Shown one piece after another: positions 41,947-50,051 of a stretch of DNA of 64,000 nt. Both the position numbers and the translations under genes were made by a program. This DNA comes from an archaeon. GTDB lineage: Archaea; Nanobdellota; Nanobdellia; Pacearchaeales; GW2011-AR1. The stretch is taken from contig JAUWIJ010000004.1 of assembly GCA_030605415.1 (NCBI GenBank), positions 18,943 to 82,942 on the forward strand. The letters are read 5' to 3'. The notes under the pieces were generated by a model. That model searched no databases. It had not been told where the DNA came from and saw nothing but the letters and a program-made list of their open reading frames with translations. The first letter of the stretch is position 1; the number at the start of each line of letters is the position of its first letter.

Positions 41947-42177
41947 ATGGATAAACAAATTGACAACAAAAGATTAAGAATAGTTATGGACAAATTATTA
42001 AATGAATTGACGCCCAGACAAAGAGAAGTATTAGAACTGCGCTGTCAGGGGAATACACTTGAAGAAGTAGGAAGAAATTATAATTGTACCAGAGAAAACA
42101 TCAGACAAATAGAAATAAAAGCTCTAAGACGATTAAGACACCCTTCTCGCTCAAAATTATTGAGAGAGTTTCTTTAA
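41947..42177 (+). CDS. Stand-alone sigma-70 region 4 protein
   Basis: The 76-aa protein is nearly all sigma-70 region 4. [13 protein letters not shown] starts it, [20 protein letters not shown] is the turn and recognition helix for the -35 element, and [17 protein letters not shown] ends as in RpoD. Regions 1-3 are absent. In bacteria this domain contacts -35 DNA and RNA polymerase beta flap; archaea do not use sigma, so it probably works as a DNA-binding regulator. It is transcribed with the XRE gene. Confidence 0.92.
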   Translation: MDKQIDNKRLRIVMDKLLNELTPRQREVLELRCQGNTLEEVGRNYNCTRENIRQIEIKALRRLRHPSRSKLLREFL

Positions 42178-42206
42178 TACATTCTAAAAAAAATCGACAT
42201 GGAGTT

Positions 42207-42725
42207 TTAGTAATTTATTTTGAGTTGCTTAGAATAACTTAATCTTTCAAGATCACCTTTACCTATTAAAAATGTTTTTTCCACAAGGTTAAGTATTTTC
42301 TTCGTTGCCCTCTTAATCTCAGCATGACTATAATTTCCTTTTTCTGTTAAGAAAGTGCTTTCTAAGAAAACAAGTGCTTTTGCCCTTCCTTCCTCCATTG
42401 CAAGATAATTTATATTATCCGTTTTAAAATTATATCCAATTATTCCTAATACACTAGTTATATATCCCATTCTTGCTTCCGGGTCACTTCGAGGGAGGCC
42501 CATTGCATAATAAAATGGTCCCAATTCTTTCTTTCTTTCCTGATATTCCTGAATTTCTTTTCTTGACCATTTTTGTTTTGAAAATATATTTTTTATGGTA
42601 TGAATATAATATGGATCTAACTCCCAATTCACTATTGCCTGATATTCCCCTACCTCTTTTTCTGACCATGGTTGAAGAACGGGAGGTCTTCCCTCTTCAT
42701 CAAATTCTATTATTTTCTCCCTCAT
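42207..42725 (-). CDS. Soluble protein of unknown function
   Basis: The 172-aa protein is largely helical, with Trp-rich repeats LQPWSEKEVGEYQ and KQKWSRKEIQEYQERKKE that resemble a duplicated helix-turn motif. No family was recognised. ATG 42725 is chosen over the TTG at 42740 because ATTTTAAAAACC lies about 27 bases upstream. Confidence 0.6.
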   Translation of the reverse strand: MREKIIEFDEEGRPPVLQPWSEKEVGEYQAIVNWELDPYYIHTIKNIFSKQKWSRKEIQEYQERKKELGPFYYAMGLPRSDPEARMGYITSVLGIIGYNFKTDNINYLAMEEGRAKALVFLESTFLTEKGNYSHAEIKRATKKILNLVEKTFLIGKGDLERLSYSKQLKINY

Positions 42726-42824
42726 CCCGATACAAATCAAAACAGGTTTTTAAAATATCTGTTTTTAATAAAATAATATTAATATTTAAAAACCATTTTT
42801 TTCACCAAATTATATGGAATTTTG

Positions 42825-43328
42825 TTAATCAACTCTTTCCAAATAATCCACAGCCTTCTTAACATCAGAAGTTATTAAAACAGAATCTCTAAGCTCAGAA
42901 ATTTTTCTAATCCATTCAGGTAACTCACCAACATCAATAACTGCAACTTTTTTATTATAATCTTTTATTGCGTGAATTATCTCAGTTAGCGTTCCAAGTC
43001 CTCCATTGAGAGCAATAATTGCATCACTTTCTTTAACTATTTTGATATTTCTTTCGGGGTACTCAAGACCTGTCTTAATAATCTTATCAGGTGTGAGTCC
43101 GATTTTTTCACCGACCCTTTCCATTTCTTTTACCGACGGGAGATATACAATATATTCTGTTCCCTTATTTTTTCTGTAAGAATTAGCTACAATTTCTGAT
43201 ACACCAGTCCCAGCCCCACTAATCAGGACATGACCCTTCTCGGCAAGAATTTTTCCAATCTGCTCCGCTTCGTTTTTAGACCTTAATGCCTTTTTCTTTT
43301 GCCAAGTTCCAATAATTAAAATTCTCAT
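42825..43328 (-). CDS. LOG/SLOG-type Rossmann protein (TIGR00725-like)
   Basis: The 167-aa protein has an N-terminal RILIIGTW strand, a VLISGAGTGVSEIV glycine loop and the SLOG signature ALNGGLGTLTEI (about 118-129), where many members have PGGxGTxxE. Related LOG proteins cleave nucleotide ribosides. The Asn in place of Pro and the altered motif leave its reaction uncertain. Confidence 0.85.
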   Translation of the reverse strand: MRILIIGTWQKKKALRSKNEAEQIGKILAEKGHVLISGAGTGVSEIVANSYRKNKGTEYIVYLPSVKEMERVGEKIGLTPDKIIKTGLEYPERNIKIVKESDAIIALNGGLGTLTEIIHAIKDYNKKVAVIDVGELPEWIRKISELRDSVLITSDVKKAVDYLERVD

Positions 43329-43375
43329 ATATATTACTTGGATGACTTGTTTATATTTGTTTAGGCAATAATGAC

Positions 43376-43743
43376 GACTACGCCCACACCAGGAGTCTAC
43401 TCACAATTTGCATTTCGCAAAAATAAAAAAGCAAATAAATCTTTTGCTCAAAGCGAATTGTTCGCCTAGGCACGCCTTGGTTCAATACGCCCACACCCGG
43501 AGTCTACTCAAACTTCACTCTATACCCTACCAAATATATTTGAAAATGGGCGGGGCACACTGAAATTTTGCAATATATTTTTGTTTGTGCAAAATTCGAG
43601 CAAAGATTTTCGCCTAGGCACGCCTCGGTTCAATACGCCCACACCCGGAGTCTACTCAAACTTCACTCTAAAATTTTGCAATATATTTTTGTTTGTGCAA
43701 AATTCGAGCAAAGATTTTCGCCTAGGCACGCCTCGGTTCAATA
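43376..43743. repeat. Array of tRNA-Ser 3'-end-derived repeats
   Basis: Copies of CGCCCACACCCGGAGTC start at 43381 (one mismatch), 43488 and 43636; the native end is at 43744. Spacings are 107, 148 and 108. Most are preceded by GCCTCGGTTC, the reverse complement of the T-arm GAACCGAGGC. Spacers include the 61-bp element 43403-43463 shared with the alaS 3' side, and AAATTTTGCA/TGCAAAATT stems. No gene is seen between 43329 and 43744. Confidence 0.85.
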
Positions 43744-43824
43744 CGCCCACACCCGGAGTCGAACCGAGGCACCCCGAGGGGTCAAGAGTTCCAGTCTTGT
43801 GCAATACCGTTATGCGATATGGGC
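43744..43824 (-). tRNA. tRNA-Ser (GGA anticodon)
   Basis: An 81-base class II tRNA. It has acceptor GCCCAUA/UGUGGGC, anticodon stem CAAGA/UCUUG with loop CUGGAAC (anticodon GGA), long variable arm ACCCCUCGGGGU and T-stem CUCGG/CCGGG with loop UUCGACU. The discriminator is G. There is no intron and CCA is not encoded. Confidence 0.95.
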
Positions 43825-43935
43825 AATATATATCAAAGATAAGCTTGCTTTTTAAAATTAGTTATTGCAACAGTGTATTAACTAAATAGGAATAACCACA
43901 GAAAGATTTATAAATTCTTGTTGAATTATGAAAGA

Positions 43936-44217
43936 ATGGTTTTCGAAGGGCGAAATACAAAAGCAAAATACATGCATTATTACGGCGAAGTGCGAGCACT
44001 TCAGGAAAGAGTAGCTTTTGCTAATGAATTAAGAGATACAAGATTGGAAAAAAATCTTTTAAATAAATTGGTGGTTGCAATAGATGCATATGAATCACAT
44101 GTTCCAAAAAAATTAAGAGAGACAACAAGGTTAAGAAATATGAGTGATTGGAGAGCATATTATGTGGATATGATTTCTCAAATAGAGTTAGAGTTTAATC
44201 AACCATCTCAATTTTGA
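43936..44217 (+). CDS. Small helical protein, unknown function
   Basis: The 93-aa soluble protein contains GRNTKAKYMHYYGEVRALQERV and is predicted to be helical. No family was recognised. ATG 43936 lies about 25 bases after AGATTTATAAATTC; an in-frame TTG at 43918 is too close to that box. It converges with rps10 and overlaps it by 23 bases. Confidence 0.6.
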   Translation: MVFEGRNTKAKYMHYYGEVRALQERVAFANELRDTRLEKNLLNKLVVAIDAYESHVPKKLRETTRLRNMSDWRAYYVDMISQIELEFNQPSQF

Positions 44218-44503
44218 TTTTAACAGTTCGGGGAATGTTGATTCTCATAATGTTGTGAAGAATTTTATCATTCGACGGCAAATCAATAATTCGTTTGTGG
44301 ATTCTCATTTCGTATCTGTCAAAACTGGCTGTTCCATCGCCACAGGGAGATTTTCGAGTGGTTATTTTTAATCTTTTTGTCGGCAAAGGAATCGGTCCTG
44401 AAATCGGCATTCCTGCTCCGTTGGCAATTGTTTTTATTCTATCAATAACTTCATTCAGTTTATCAATTTCCACACTTTGTAATTTAATCCTTACTGTTGT
44501 CAT
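44195..44503 (-). CDS. rps10: Ribosomal protein uS10
   Basis: The 102-aa archaeal S10 has VRIKLQSVEIDKLNEVIDRI at the start, GPIPLPTKRLKITTRKSPCG in the loop that contacts 16S rRNA, and RIHKRIIDL. It is part of the small subunit head. It stands apart from the tuf/EF-1A operon where archaeal S10 usually sits. Confidence 0.97.
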   Translation of the reverse strand: MTTVRIKLQSVEIDKLNEVIDRIKTIANGAGMPISGPIPLPTKRLKITTRKSPCGDGTASFDRYEMRIHKRIIDLPSNDKILHNIMRINIPRTVKIKIEMVD

Positions 44504-44553
44504 AAATTAATCACAAAAATTACACTTTTAAACCTTGCTGTCTTTTAATTTTA

Positions 44554-45240
44554 ATGCAAATCAAACCAATCATTTTGGCGATATTATTTGTTGCATCGGG
44601 TGTATTTTATTATAATATTACAGGCGAAGTAACTAAATCTGAGATTGGTCAGGTTTTGGAAATTGTGGATGGTGATACGGTGAAATTAGCTAATGGGCAA
44701 ACACTTAGATTGCTCGGGATTAATACGCCAGAGAAGTCGATGTTGTTTAGTGAGGAAGCAACGGAATTTCTTAAAAAATTAATTCAAAACAGGTCAGTCC
44801 GGATTGAATCTCACGGCGTTGGAAAATACGGCCGAACTCTCGCATATATATTTTTAGACGACAGGAATATCAATAGAGAGATTTTGGCGCAAGGTTTAGG
44901 TACATTATATTATTACGGAAAAGACAATCATTATGTTGAACTGAAACAAGCTGAGGAGTTTGCGAGATTGAATCAGAAAGGGTTATGGGAAAAATCGCCA
45001 GATGCAAATTGTGTTGAATTAATTGAACTTAAAACCGACGAGCCTGAGAAACTTATTTTGCAAAATAATTGCGACAAAGAAATTCAAATTACATTTAAAG
45101 ATGATGCAACTCATATTTATTACGCGACGATTAATTCAAATTCAATATTTACAAAAGAGTTCTCGCACATCTGGAACAACGCTGGTGATTCAATTTATGT
45201 CCACGACACAAAAGGTTTATTAATATTTTATCGCTATTGA
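44554..45240 (+). CDS. Secreted thermonuclease-like (SNase) protein with C-terminal beta domain
   Basis: An N-terminal signal or anchor helix (about 3-24) is followed by a staphylococcal-nuclease domain (about 33-150). VDGDTVKL, LLGINTPEK, SRRESHGVGKYGRTLAYIFLDD-like residues (Arg, Glu, Arg) and NREILAQGLG are present. The last 75 residues form a lamin-tail-like beta domain (CVELIELKTDEPEKLILQNN). It would degrade extracellular nucleic acid, fitting a scavenging symbiont. A PAP2 gene follows after 3 bases. Confidence 0.9.
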   Translation: MQIKPIILAILFVASGVFYYNITGEVTKSEIGQVLEIVDGDTVKLANGQTLRLLGINTPEKSMLFSEEATEFLKKLIQNRSVRIESHGVGKYGRTLAYIFLDDRNINREILAQGLGTLYYYGKDNHYVELKQAEEFARLNQKGLWEKSPDANCVELIELKTDEPEKLILQNNCDKEIQITFKDDATHIYYATINSNSIFTKEFSHIWNNAGDSIYVHDTKGLLIFYRY

Positions 45241-45243
45241 TTT

Positions 45244-45768
45244 ATGTTAATTGACATTACAGCCAACACGTTTATACAGTCTATCCAGAATTCAGCCCTA
45301 ACAACTTTCTCGAAATTTATCGCGATTGTATTTGATACGATAACTTTGACATTGATTTCATTAGCTATTGCGGTTTATCTTTATTTTAAAATATCAAAGA
45401 GAAAGGGTATTTTTCTTGCTTCCGTTGCTATAGTTACTGGTATACTAATAAAACTTTTAAAAGAAATTTTTCAGCGAGCTCGTCCGTTAAACGCTCTAAT
45501 TCAGGAGTCGGGTTTTTCGTTTCCTAGTGGACATATAACAACAACGGTTGTTTTTCTTGGGTTAATTATCTATTTGTTTGCAAGTAAAAAACATAAACTT
45601 GAGGCGGTTTTGATAGCAACTTCAATTGTTATTCTCGTGGGATTTACAAGAATATATCTTCGGGTTCATTGGTTGACCGACGTTATCGGGGGAGTGTTTG
45701 TTGGCGGAATAATTTTGGCGTTGAGTATAATAATTTATAAAAGAGTGGGCTGCACACGCCGCGTGTGA
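45244..45768 (+). CDS. PAP2-family membrane phosphatase
   Basis: Five to six membrane helices carry the PAP2 motifs: KEIFQRARP (KxxxxxxRP), SFPSGH (PSGH) and RIYLRVHWLTDVIGG (SRxxxxxHxxxD). It probably removes phosphate from lipid pyrophosphates or phosphatidic acid on the outer face. It lies three bases after the nuclease gene. Its stop is inside a strong terminator hairpin. Confidence 0.94.
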   Translation: MLIDITANTFIQSIQNSALTTFSKFIAIVFDTITLTLISLAIAVYLYFKISKRKGIFLASVAIVTGILIKLLKEIFQRARPLNALIQESGFSFPSGHITTTVVFLGLIIYLFASKKHKLEAVLIATSIVILVGFTRIYLRVHWLTDVIGGVFVGGIILALSIIIYKRVGCTRRV

Positions 45769-45799
45769 ACAGCCCAATCATCTCAGCCAAGTGAGATGA
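45747..45799. terminator. Two consecutive hairpins between convergent genes
   Basis: The first (45747-45775) pairs GGGCTG with CAGCCC and CACACGC with GCGTGTG around a single base, and it includes the PAP2 stop codon. The second (45778-45799) pairs TCATCTCA with TGAGATGA. They separate PAP2 and the 45831 gene. Confidence 0.7.
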
Positions 45800-45830
45800 C
45801 TATGATAATAATAGAATCCAAATAAGTTTT

Positions 45831-46160
45831 TTAAAGATGAGCATTCAATTCCTTAAGATAATTCTTTCGCAAATTATCTGATTCTGGTCGTTGATTTTCT
45901 GGCTGTTTAGCTTTATTTTCTACTTTTTCTAATATTTTTTCTAGCCAATTTTTCATCCCTCTCATAGATTCTTTTGGAATTTCAATAAAACTATCAACTT
46001 CTTCTTGTGAAAGCAAAAAGGAATTTCTTGTTGGAGAAGAGCCAATTAATCTTCTCTTTTCATCTTTTTCAATAAAATAAAAAGCTCCAGAGCCAACCAT
46101 ATAAAAGCTGTTTTCTTTTATTGGTATGCCATAATAATTACATAATTTCATTTTATCCAT
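45831..46160 (-). CDS. Small soluble protein, unknown function
   Basis: The 109-aa protein has a beta-like N-terminal half with YYGIPIKENSFYMVGSGAFYF and a basic helical C-terminal half. No family was recognised. ATTTATAAATAATGG lies about 28 bases before ATG 46160 on the minus strand; the ATG at 46175 is too close to it. Confidence 0.55.
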   Translation of the reverse strand: MDKMKLCNYYGIPIKENSFYMVGSGAFYFIEKDEKRRLIGSSPTRNSFLLSQEEVDSFIEIPKESMRGMKNWLEKILEKVENKAKQPENQRPESDNLRKNYLKELNAHL

Positions 46161-46223
46161 ACAATCCCTTAACATCCATTATTTATAAATCTTTCTTCTG
46201 TTACTTCTAAAAAATTAAAACAA

Positions 46224-46754
46224 CTAATCATTCAACTTTTTATATCCAAGCCAAATCAAAATCGCTAAAGAAATACCGAGAATAAGTGTTCTCCAAATGT
46301 CTGACAAATTCCCCCAATATCTTATTGTTCCGTAAAAAATCATAATCACCCCGCCACCCATTAATCCGCTTGACACAGCCTCAATAGCTAAAAAAAATCC
46401 AACGATAAAAACACTAATTCCAATAATCATATTAACGAAGAAGACATTTCTCTCGTAAATATCTCTCGCATTATCAAATTCTCCTCTGCATGTAAAATCT
46501 TTGTCGCAATATCCATTCGGTCTGTCAAAATCTATAGACACTTCTTTATAATTTGTCCACTTTCCTCCAATGGCTTCACATTTTTCCTGAGTATTAATAG
46601 TATCCACCAAAGTTTTTATGTCTTCACAATACTCTTCATATTCTGGAGCGGGATAAACGGACTGGATTGCATAAGTAAAAAAGAAAACAGAAATCAGGGC
46701 AATTGCAATACTTAAAATTATAACTTTTATCGACGAACTCTTTTTCTTTACCAT
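46224..46754 (-). CDS. Membrane protein with external Cys-rich loop
   Basis: The 176-aa protein has one N-terminal helix (about 10-30), an external loop with paired Cys (EYCEDI, KCEAIGGKW, YCDKDFTCRG) and three further helices. The CEAIGGKW segment occurs in many DPANN membrane proteins of unknown role. Disulfides are likely. It is followed by the U32 gene upstream on the same strand, with a 24-base gap. Confidence 0.7.
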   Translation of the reverse strand: MVKKKSSSIKVIILSIAIALISVFFFTYAIQSVYPAPEYEEYCEDIKTLVDTINTQEKCEAIGGKWTNYKEVSIDFDRPNGYCDKDFTCRGEFDNARDIYERNVFFVNMIIGISVFIVGFFLAIEAVSSGLMGGGVIMIFYGTIRYWGNLSDIWRTLILGISLAILIWLGYKKLND

Positions 46755-46778
46755 AATAAATACAATACCTCTATCTTT

Positions 46779-47966
46779 TTAATTCTTTCGAATCAAATAA
46801 ATCTCGGTGTCATTTTTAACCTTGACTCCAAAATCAATTCCTACATCGTCGCCTTTTTTGGCAACCTTAACACGTTTTCCTTCCAGCTCAATAGTTTTAA
46901 CGACAGTTTTTTTAATTGCTTCGTCATTCCTAATCAAATAAACTTCATCCCCAACTTTTAGTCGCCCTGTGTTTATTTTAACCGATGTCGCTTTAACTTT
47001 AGGCCAATATTTATACGCCTTTCCAATAAATTCTTTCCGCTCGGTTTGCTCCCCATTTTCATTAAACGAAAAGTCATCTGCCGTCGGCATTTTCAAATAA
47101 AATCCAGAACTGAATCCTCGATTATATACTTTCTTTAGTTTTTCGAGTCCAGCCAGAATTTCAGCTTTGTTTAATTTTTTGTCCAAAGCTTTTCGATATT
47201 CTGATACAACTGTGTAAACATATTCTGGGCTTCGATTTCGTCCCTCAATTTTAAAACTTGTGATTCCCGCTTTTTTCATTTTTTCAATAAACGGCAAGGT
47301 GCATAAATCTTTGGCAGACATAACTTGGCTATTTTTTAACTTTAATTTTTTGCCCGAGTTGTCAGTTATTATCCAAGACCGACGACAGAGTTGCGCGCAT
47401 TGCCCTCGGTTTGCTGAAAGTCCGTGAGTATACTGCGACATGAAACATCGACCGGAAACCGCAACACACATTGCCCCATGACAGAAACATTCCACTTTCG
47501 CATCTTTCGAGATTTTTTTAATTTGTTTCAAATTTAATTCTCTTGCTAAAATAATTCTTTCCGCTCCCAGTTTCTTATAAAATTTTGCTGCAACTGAATT
47601 TGAAATCGATGCCTGAGTGGAAACATGAAACGGAATTTTATATTTTTGGCACAATTCAATTACCGATAAATCCCAGCAAATAATGGCGTCGACCAGACCT
47701 TTCGCTTTTTTAATAATTTGCTCAACTTTTTTTAGTTCATTTTCGTACATTACGATATTTAAGGTTAAATATATTTTGACGTTTCTTTTTGATTCATTAC
47801 AAATTTTCCGAATTTTTTTAAAGTCACGAACACTAAAATTTTTCGCTGAGTCTCTCATGTTAAATCCCCTAACTCCAAAATAAATCGCATCGGCTCCGGC
47901 TTTGATTGCTGTGTGTAAATTTCTGAAATTTCCGACTGGAGCTAAAAGTTCGTATTTTTGTTTCAT
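46779..47966 (-). CDS. U32-family peptidase (YegQ/TrhP-like)
   Basis: The 395-aa protein has the U32 layout: LLAPVGNFRNLHTAIKAGADAIYFG at the start, EVFCHGAMCVAVSGRC-like (ECFCHGAMCVAVSGRC) with three Cys, GQCAQLCRR and KIEGRNRSPEYV. Several bacterial U32 proteins act in RNA or cofactor hydroxylation with Fe-S clusters rather than as proteases. The four Cys here fit an Fe-S site. Exact role unknown. Confidence 0.92.
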   Translation of the reverse strand: MKQKYELLAPVGNFRNLHTAIKAGADAIYFGVRGFNMRDSAKNFSVRDFKKIRKICNESKRNVKIYLTLNIVMYENELKKVEQIIKKAKGLVDAIICWDLSVIELCQKYKIPFHVSTQASISNSVAAKFYKKLGAERIILARELNLKQIKKISKDAKVECFCHGAMCVAVSGRCFMSQYTHGLSANRGQCAQLCRRSWIITDNSGKKLKLKNSQVMSAKDLCTLPFIEKMKKAGITSFKIEGRNRSPEYVYTVVSEYRKALDKKLNKAEILAGLEKLKKVYNRGFSSGFYLKMPTADDFSFNENGEQTERKEFIGKAYKYWPKVKATSVKINTGRLKVGDEVYLIRNDEAIKKTVVKTIELEGKRVKVAKKGDDVGIDFGVKVKNDTEIYLIRKN

Positions 47967-48012
47967 AGAATAATAATATGAAAGTGTGTTTTAAAGATTT
48001 GCGATTTGAAAT

Positions 48013-48582
48013 TCAAAGATATTCTGGATGAAAACCAGATAATATTTTTTGTTCTAAATGTCCGCTCCTTGTTAATATGTGAACTTTTTCATGCGGACTC
48101 GTAGCTTTATAATTATCATAACAAAGTCCCAAATGTATCCAGGCATCTTTATTCCCTTCAAAAATTTTTCTTGCCTTACTTTCTATCAGTTGAACAAAAA
48201 TATCGTGTCCCGGATTTATTCTTTTATAAGAATTGTTAAAATAATTTTTAACGACGCTGAATGGAAATAAAAATAAAGATCTTAAATCCAATGCTTTTCT
48301 TAGTGTTTTTTCAGTTTTATAATTTTTTTGCATATTCTTACATAATGAATGATAAGCAAAAGCATAAAATCTTCTTGTATTTATTCTTTTATCAAACTTA
48401 AGCAATTGTTTTTTATTTATTACACCCCCATTACTATAAGAAGATGCTTTAACTTCAATATAAAAAGAACCATCTTTTGATACTAAATCTGGCTGCTTAT
48501 CTATATCTGACGAAGATAATCCAAATAAATCCTTAGCTTTCGCTTCAAACAAATTTCCGACAATTGTTCTTGCATCTTTCAT
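48013..48582 (-). CDS. Putative restriction-endonuclease-fold protein
   Basis: The N-terminal half contains KQPDLVSKDGSFYIEVKASS (about 28-47), a good PD-(D/E)XK pattern with Asp, Glu and Lys. IVGNLFEAKAKDLFGL before it resembles the first helix of such nucleases. The C-terminal half is basic and unassigned. No methylase is nearby, so a classic restriction system is unlikely. ATTTAAAACG lies about 27 bases upstream. Confidence 0.6.
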   Translation of the reverse strand: MKDARTIVGNLFEAKAKDLFGLSSSDIDKQPDLVSKDGSFYIEVKASSYSNGGVINKKQLLKFDKRINTRRFYAFAYHSLCKNMQKNYKTEKTLRKALDLRSLFLFPFSVVKNYFNNSYKRINPGHDIFVQLIESKARKIFEGNKDAWIHLGLCYDNYKATSPHEKVHILTRSGHLEQKILSGFHPEYL

Positions 48583-48670
48583 CCAATCCCGAGAATAAAT
48601 CGTTTTAAATAGATTCTTGTCGCAATTCCAAAGTTACAAAAGTTTATAAATATTAAAATCATGGAATATT

Positions 48671-48913
48671 ATGGAAAAATCAGTTAAGCAAATTGAAAAA
48701 AATGTTTCCGCAAGTTTTGGGTATGTGAAAAAAGATATGCTAATGTTGAATGATGCGTTTTCAGATATACACGATAAAATTCAGCACTTGTCTATAAATC
48801 ATGCCGCGCTTCTCGAGGAAATTGGAAGACTTAGGGGCGAGTTGGCAAAGATGACTACAAAGAAATCTATTAAAAAGGATGCTGTTAAGAAAGTCGTACG
48901 GAAAAAGAAGTGA
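48671..48913 (+). CDS. Small coiled-coil protein with Lys-rich tail
   Basis: The 80-aa protein is helical (about 10-60), then has a basic tail KKSIKKDAVKKVVRKKK. No family was recognised. GTTTATAAATATT lies about 25 bases upstream of ATG 48671. A hairpin at 48939 follows. Confidence 0.6.
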   Translation: MEKSVKQIEKNVSASFGYVKKDMLMLNDAFSDIHDKIQHLSINHAALLEEIGRLRGELAKMTTKKSIKKDAVKKVVRKKK

Positions 48914-48938
48914 GAGAAATCTTTTTAAAAATTTGCTG

Positions 48939-48989
48939 GCAAGAAGCAACAGTTCATCTCCTCACTAAACTAAGGAGATTTCTTGCTTC
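48939..48989. other. Nested hairpin between convergent small genes
   Basis: ATCTCCT/AGGAGAT (7 bp, 10-base loop) sits inside GCAAGAA/TTCTTGC (7 bp) with a 10-base internal bulge; GAAGCAA/TTGCTTC is an alternative outer stem. It could terminate 48671-48913 or 49009-49143, or form a small RNA. Confidence 0.45.
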
Positions 48990-49008
48990 GGCAAACTTTT
49001 AAAAAACT

Positions 49009-49143
49009 TTACTTTACAAATTCATTAATCAGATTAACAAGAATTTCTGTTTTAGACTTGTCTTTGTCTATGCACTTTTTCGAGAATTTTTTCCAAAGTT
49101 CTGTTTCAATAAAAAAGTTTATTTGTTTTTTTGGTTTTGCCAT
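49009..49143 (-). CDS. Tiny ribbon-helix-helix-like protein
   Basis: The 44-aa protein begins MAKPKKQINFFIETELWKKF and continues through a second helix to EILVNLINEFVK. The strand-helix-helix pattern with a polar first strand fits an RHH DNA-binding dimer. ACTATAAATC about 25 bases upstream and CTTATATATAAAG further up support expression. It has no toxin partner nearby. Confidence 0.6.
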   Translation of the reverse strand: MAKPKKQINFFIETELWKKFSKKCIDKDKSKTEILVNLINEFVK

Positions 49144-49220
49144 TGCAGAATTATTGATTTATAGTAATCTTTATATATAAGGAAATACTATAATTGCATA
49201 TCTACATAAATAAAGAAAAA

Positions 49221-49274
49221 ATGAACAAAAAACAATTATATATTTTGGCTTGGCAGACGAAGGAAAAAAAATGA
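49221..49274 (+). CDS. Tiny ORF (17 aa) coupled to the next
   Basis: ATG 49221 opens a frame for 17 residues (MNKKQLYILAWQTKEKK). Its stop overlaps the start of the next gene by ATGA. AACTATAATTGC-like promoter sequence lies upstream. It may be a leader peptide or coupling device rather than a protein with its own function. Confidence 0.35.
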   Translation: MNKKQLYILAWQTKEKK

Positions 49275-49390
49275 AAAAGCTAATTTTCCTAATCGTTTTC
49301 GCCGTTGCGATTGGTTTACTCCTTCGCCATTACTTCCCGTTTAATATTTCTTATTGTGATAATCTTTGTGAGTTAGGGAGGTTGGGATGA
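49271..49390 (+). CDS. Tiny single-helix membrane protein
   Basis: The 39-aa protein has one hydrophobic helix (about 4-18) and a short external tail with two Cys (SYCDNLCELG). It overlaps both neighbours by ATGA. No family was recognised. Confidence 0.5.
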   Translation: MKKLIFLIVFAVAIGLLLRHYFPFNISYCDNLCELGRLG

Positions 49391-49779
49391 GTTTTCTTGG
49401 AGTAGTAATCTTCTTCTTGATTTTATGGGTTTTTTGGCGTTTAGCGCGTAGAGAAACTCCTCCACGATATAATTATCGTGATTGGAACTATACAACACGC
49501 AAATCTCTTAAGAAAGTTTCTTCTAATTGGGAGAATTTAGATATTTCTTTGTTAGACGGGGAAACTTATACGGATGATAGGGGGTATGATAGAAACGGAG
49601 ACGGGAGGTTAGTCCATAGAAAAGTCGCACATAAACACCATTACACGAAAGATAAGTTCTCCAAAGGTTTTAGGGAGTATGTAGTTCACCACAAAGACAA
49701 AAACAAAAAGAACAACTCTCCAGAGAATTTAGAAATACTAACCAAAGAAGAACATAATAAGAAACATGGCAAAAGTTAA
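49387..49779 (+). CDS. Membrane-anchored HNH endonuclease
   Basis: The N-terminal 20 residues form a membrane helix. The C-terminal half is an HNH nuclease: EYVVHHKDKNKKNNSPENLEIL, then TKEEHNKKHGK (HH, N and H). It cuts DNA if folded on its proper side of the membrane. It is coupled to two tiny ORFs upstream and ends 91 bases before tRNA-Asp. Confidence 0.85.
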   Translation: MSFLGVVIFFLILWVFWRLARRETPPRYNYRDWNYTTRKSLKKVSSNWENLDISLLDGETYTDDRGYDRNGDGRLVHRKVAHKHHYTKDKFSKGFREYVVHHKDKNKKNNSPENLEILTKEEHNKKHGKS

Positions 49780-49870
49780 ATTTATAAATCAAAAACACAC
49801 ATCTATTTTATCGATAACATCCAAAAGATAATATCGAAAGTTAACTCATAAGAAAGTTGACAAAATCAAA

Positions 49871-49942
49871 GCCTCAATAGTATAATGGTTAGTACACGGC
49901 CCTGTCGCGGCCGAGACCCGAGTTCAATCCTCGGTTGGGGCG
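49871..49942 (+). tRNA. tRNA-Asp (GUC anticodon), probable integration site
   Basis: A 72-base cloverleaf can be folded. It has acceptor GCCUCAA/UUGGGGC, anticodon stem CGGCC/GGCCG with loop CUGUCGC (anticodon GUC), T-stem CCGAG/CUCGG with loop UUCAAUC, and discriminator G. The last 12 bases (49931-49942) begin a 121-bp direct repeat that recurs at 63242. Confidence 0.96.
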
Positions 49943-50051
49943 TAATACCTTCTTGGCATCCGCTGGGGACTACTTTTTATGTCGAATTGACACAGATTGT
50001 TTTTTAAAACAATTCACCTCGATAAAATATGAAAAGAGACCCGTATAAGCA
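49931..50051. repeat. Left att-like direct repeat (attL)
   Basis: It is identical over 121 bp to 63242-63362 and continues to 50067 with two mismatches. It contains the tRNA 3' end, a TTGTTTTTTAAAACAA hairpin and the start codon of an integrase-like frame at 50029. Confidence 0.92.

Noticed and set aside
43376..43743. Possible CRISPR array beside tRNA-Ser
   Set aside because: Repeats are tRNA-derived, unevenly spaced, with related rather than unique spacers, and no cas genes are present.
43568..43889. Two + strand open frames over the tRNA-Ser array
   Set aside because: They translate the direct repeats and the antisense of tRNA-Ser, so they are not genes.
48983..49180. + strand open frame of 65 aa
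   Set aside because: The minus strand holds a better-supported 44-aa gene with promoter and ribbon-helix-helix pattern over the same bases.
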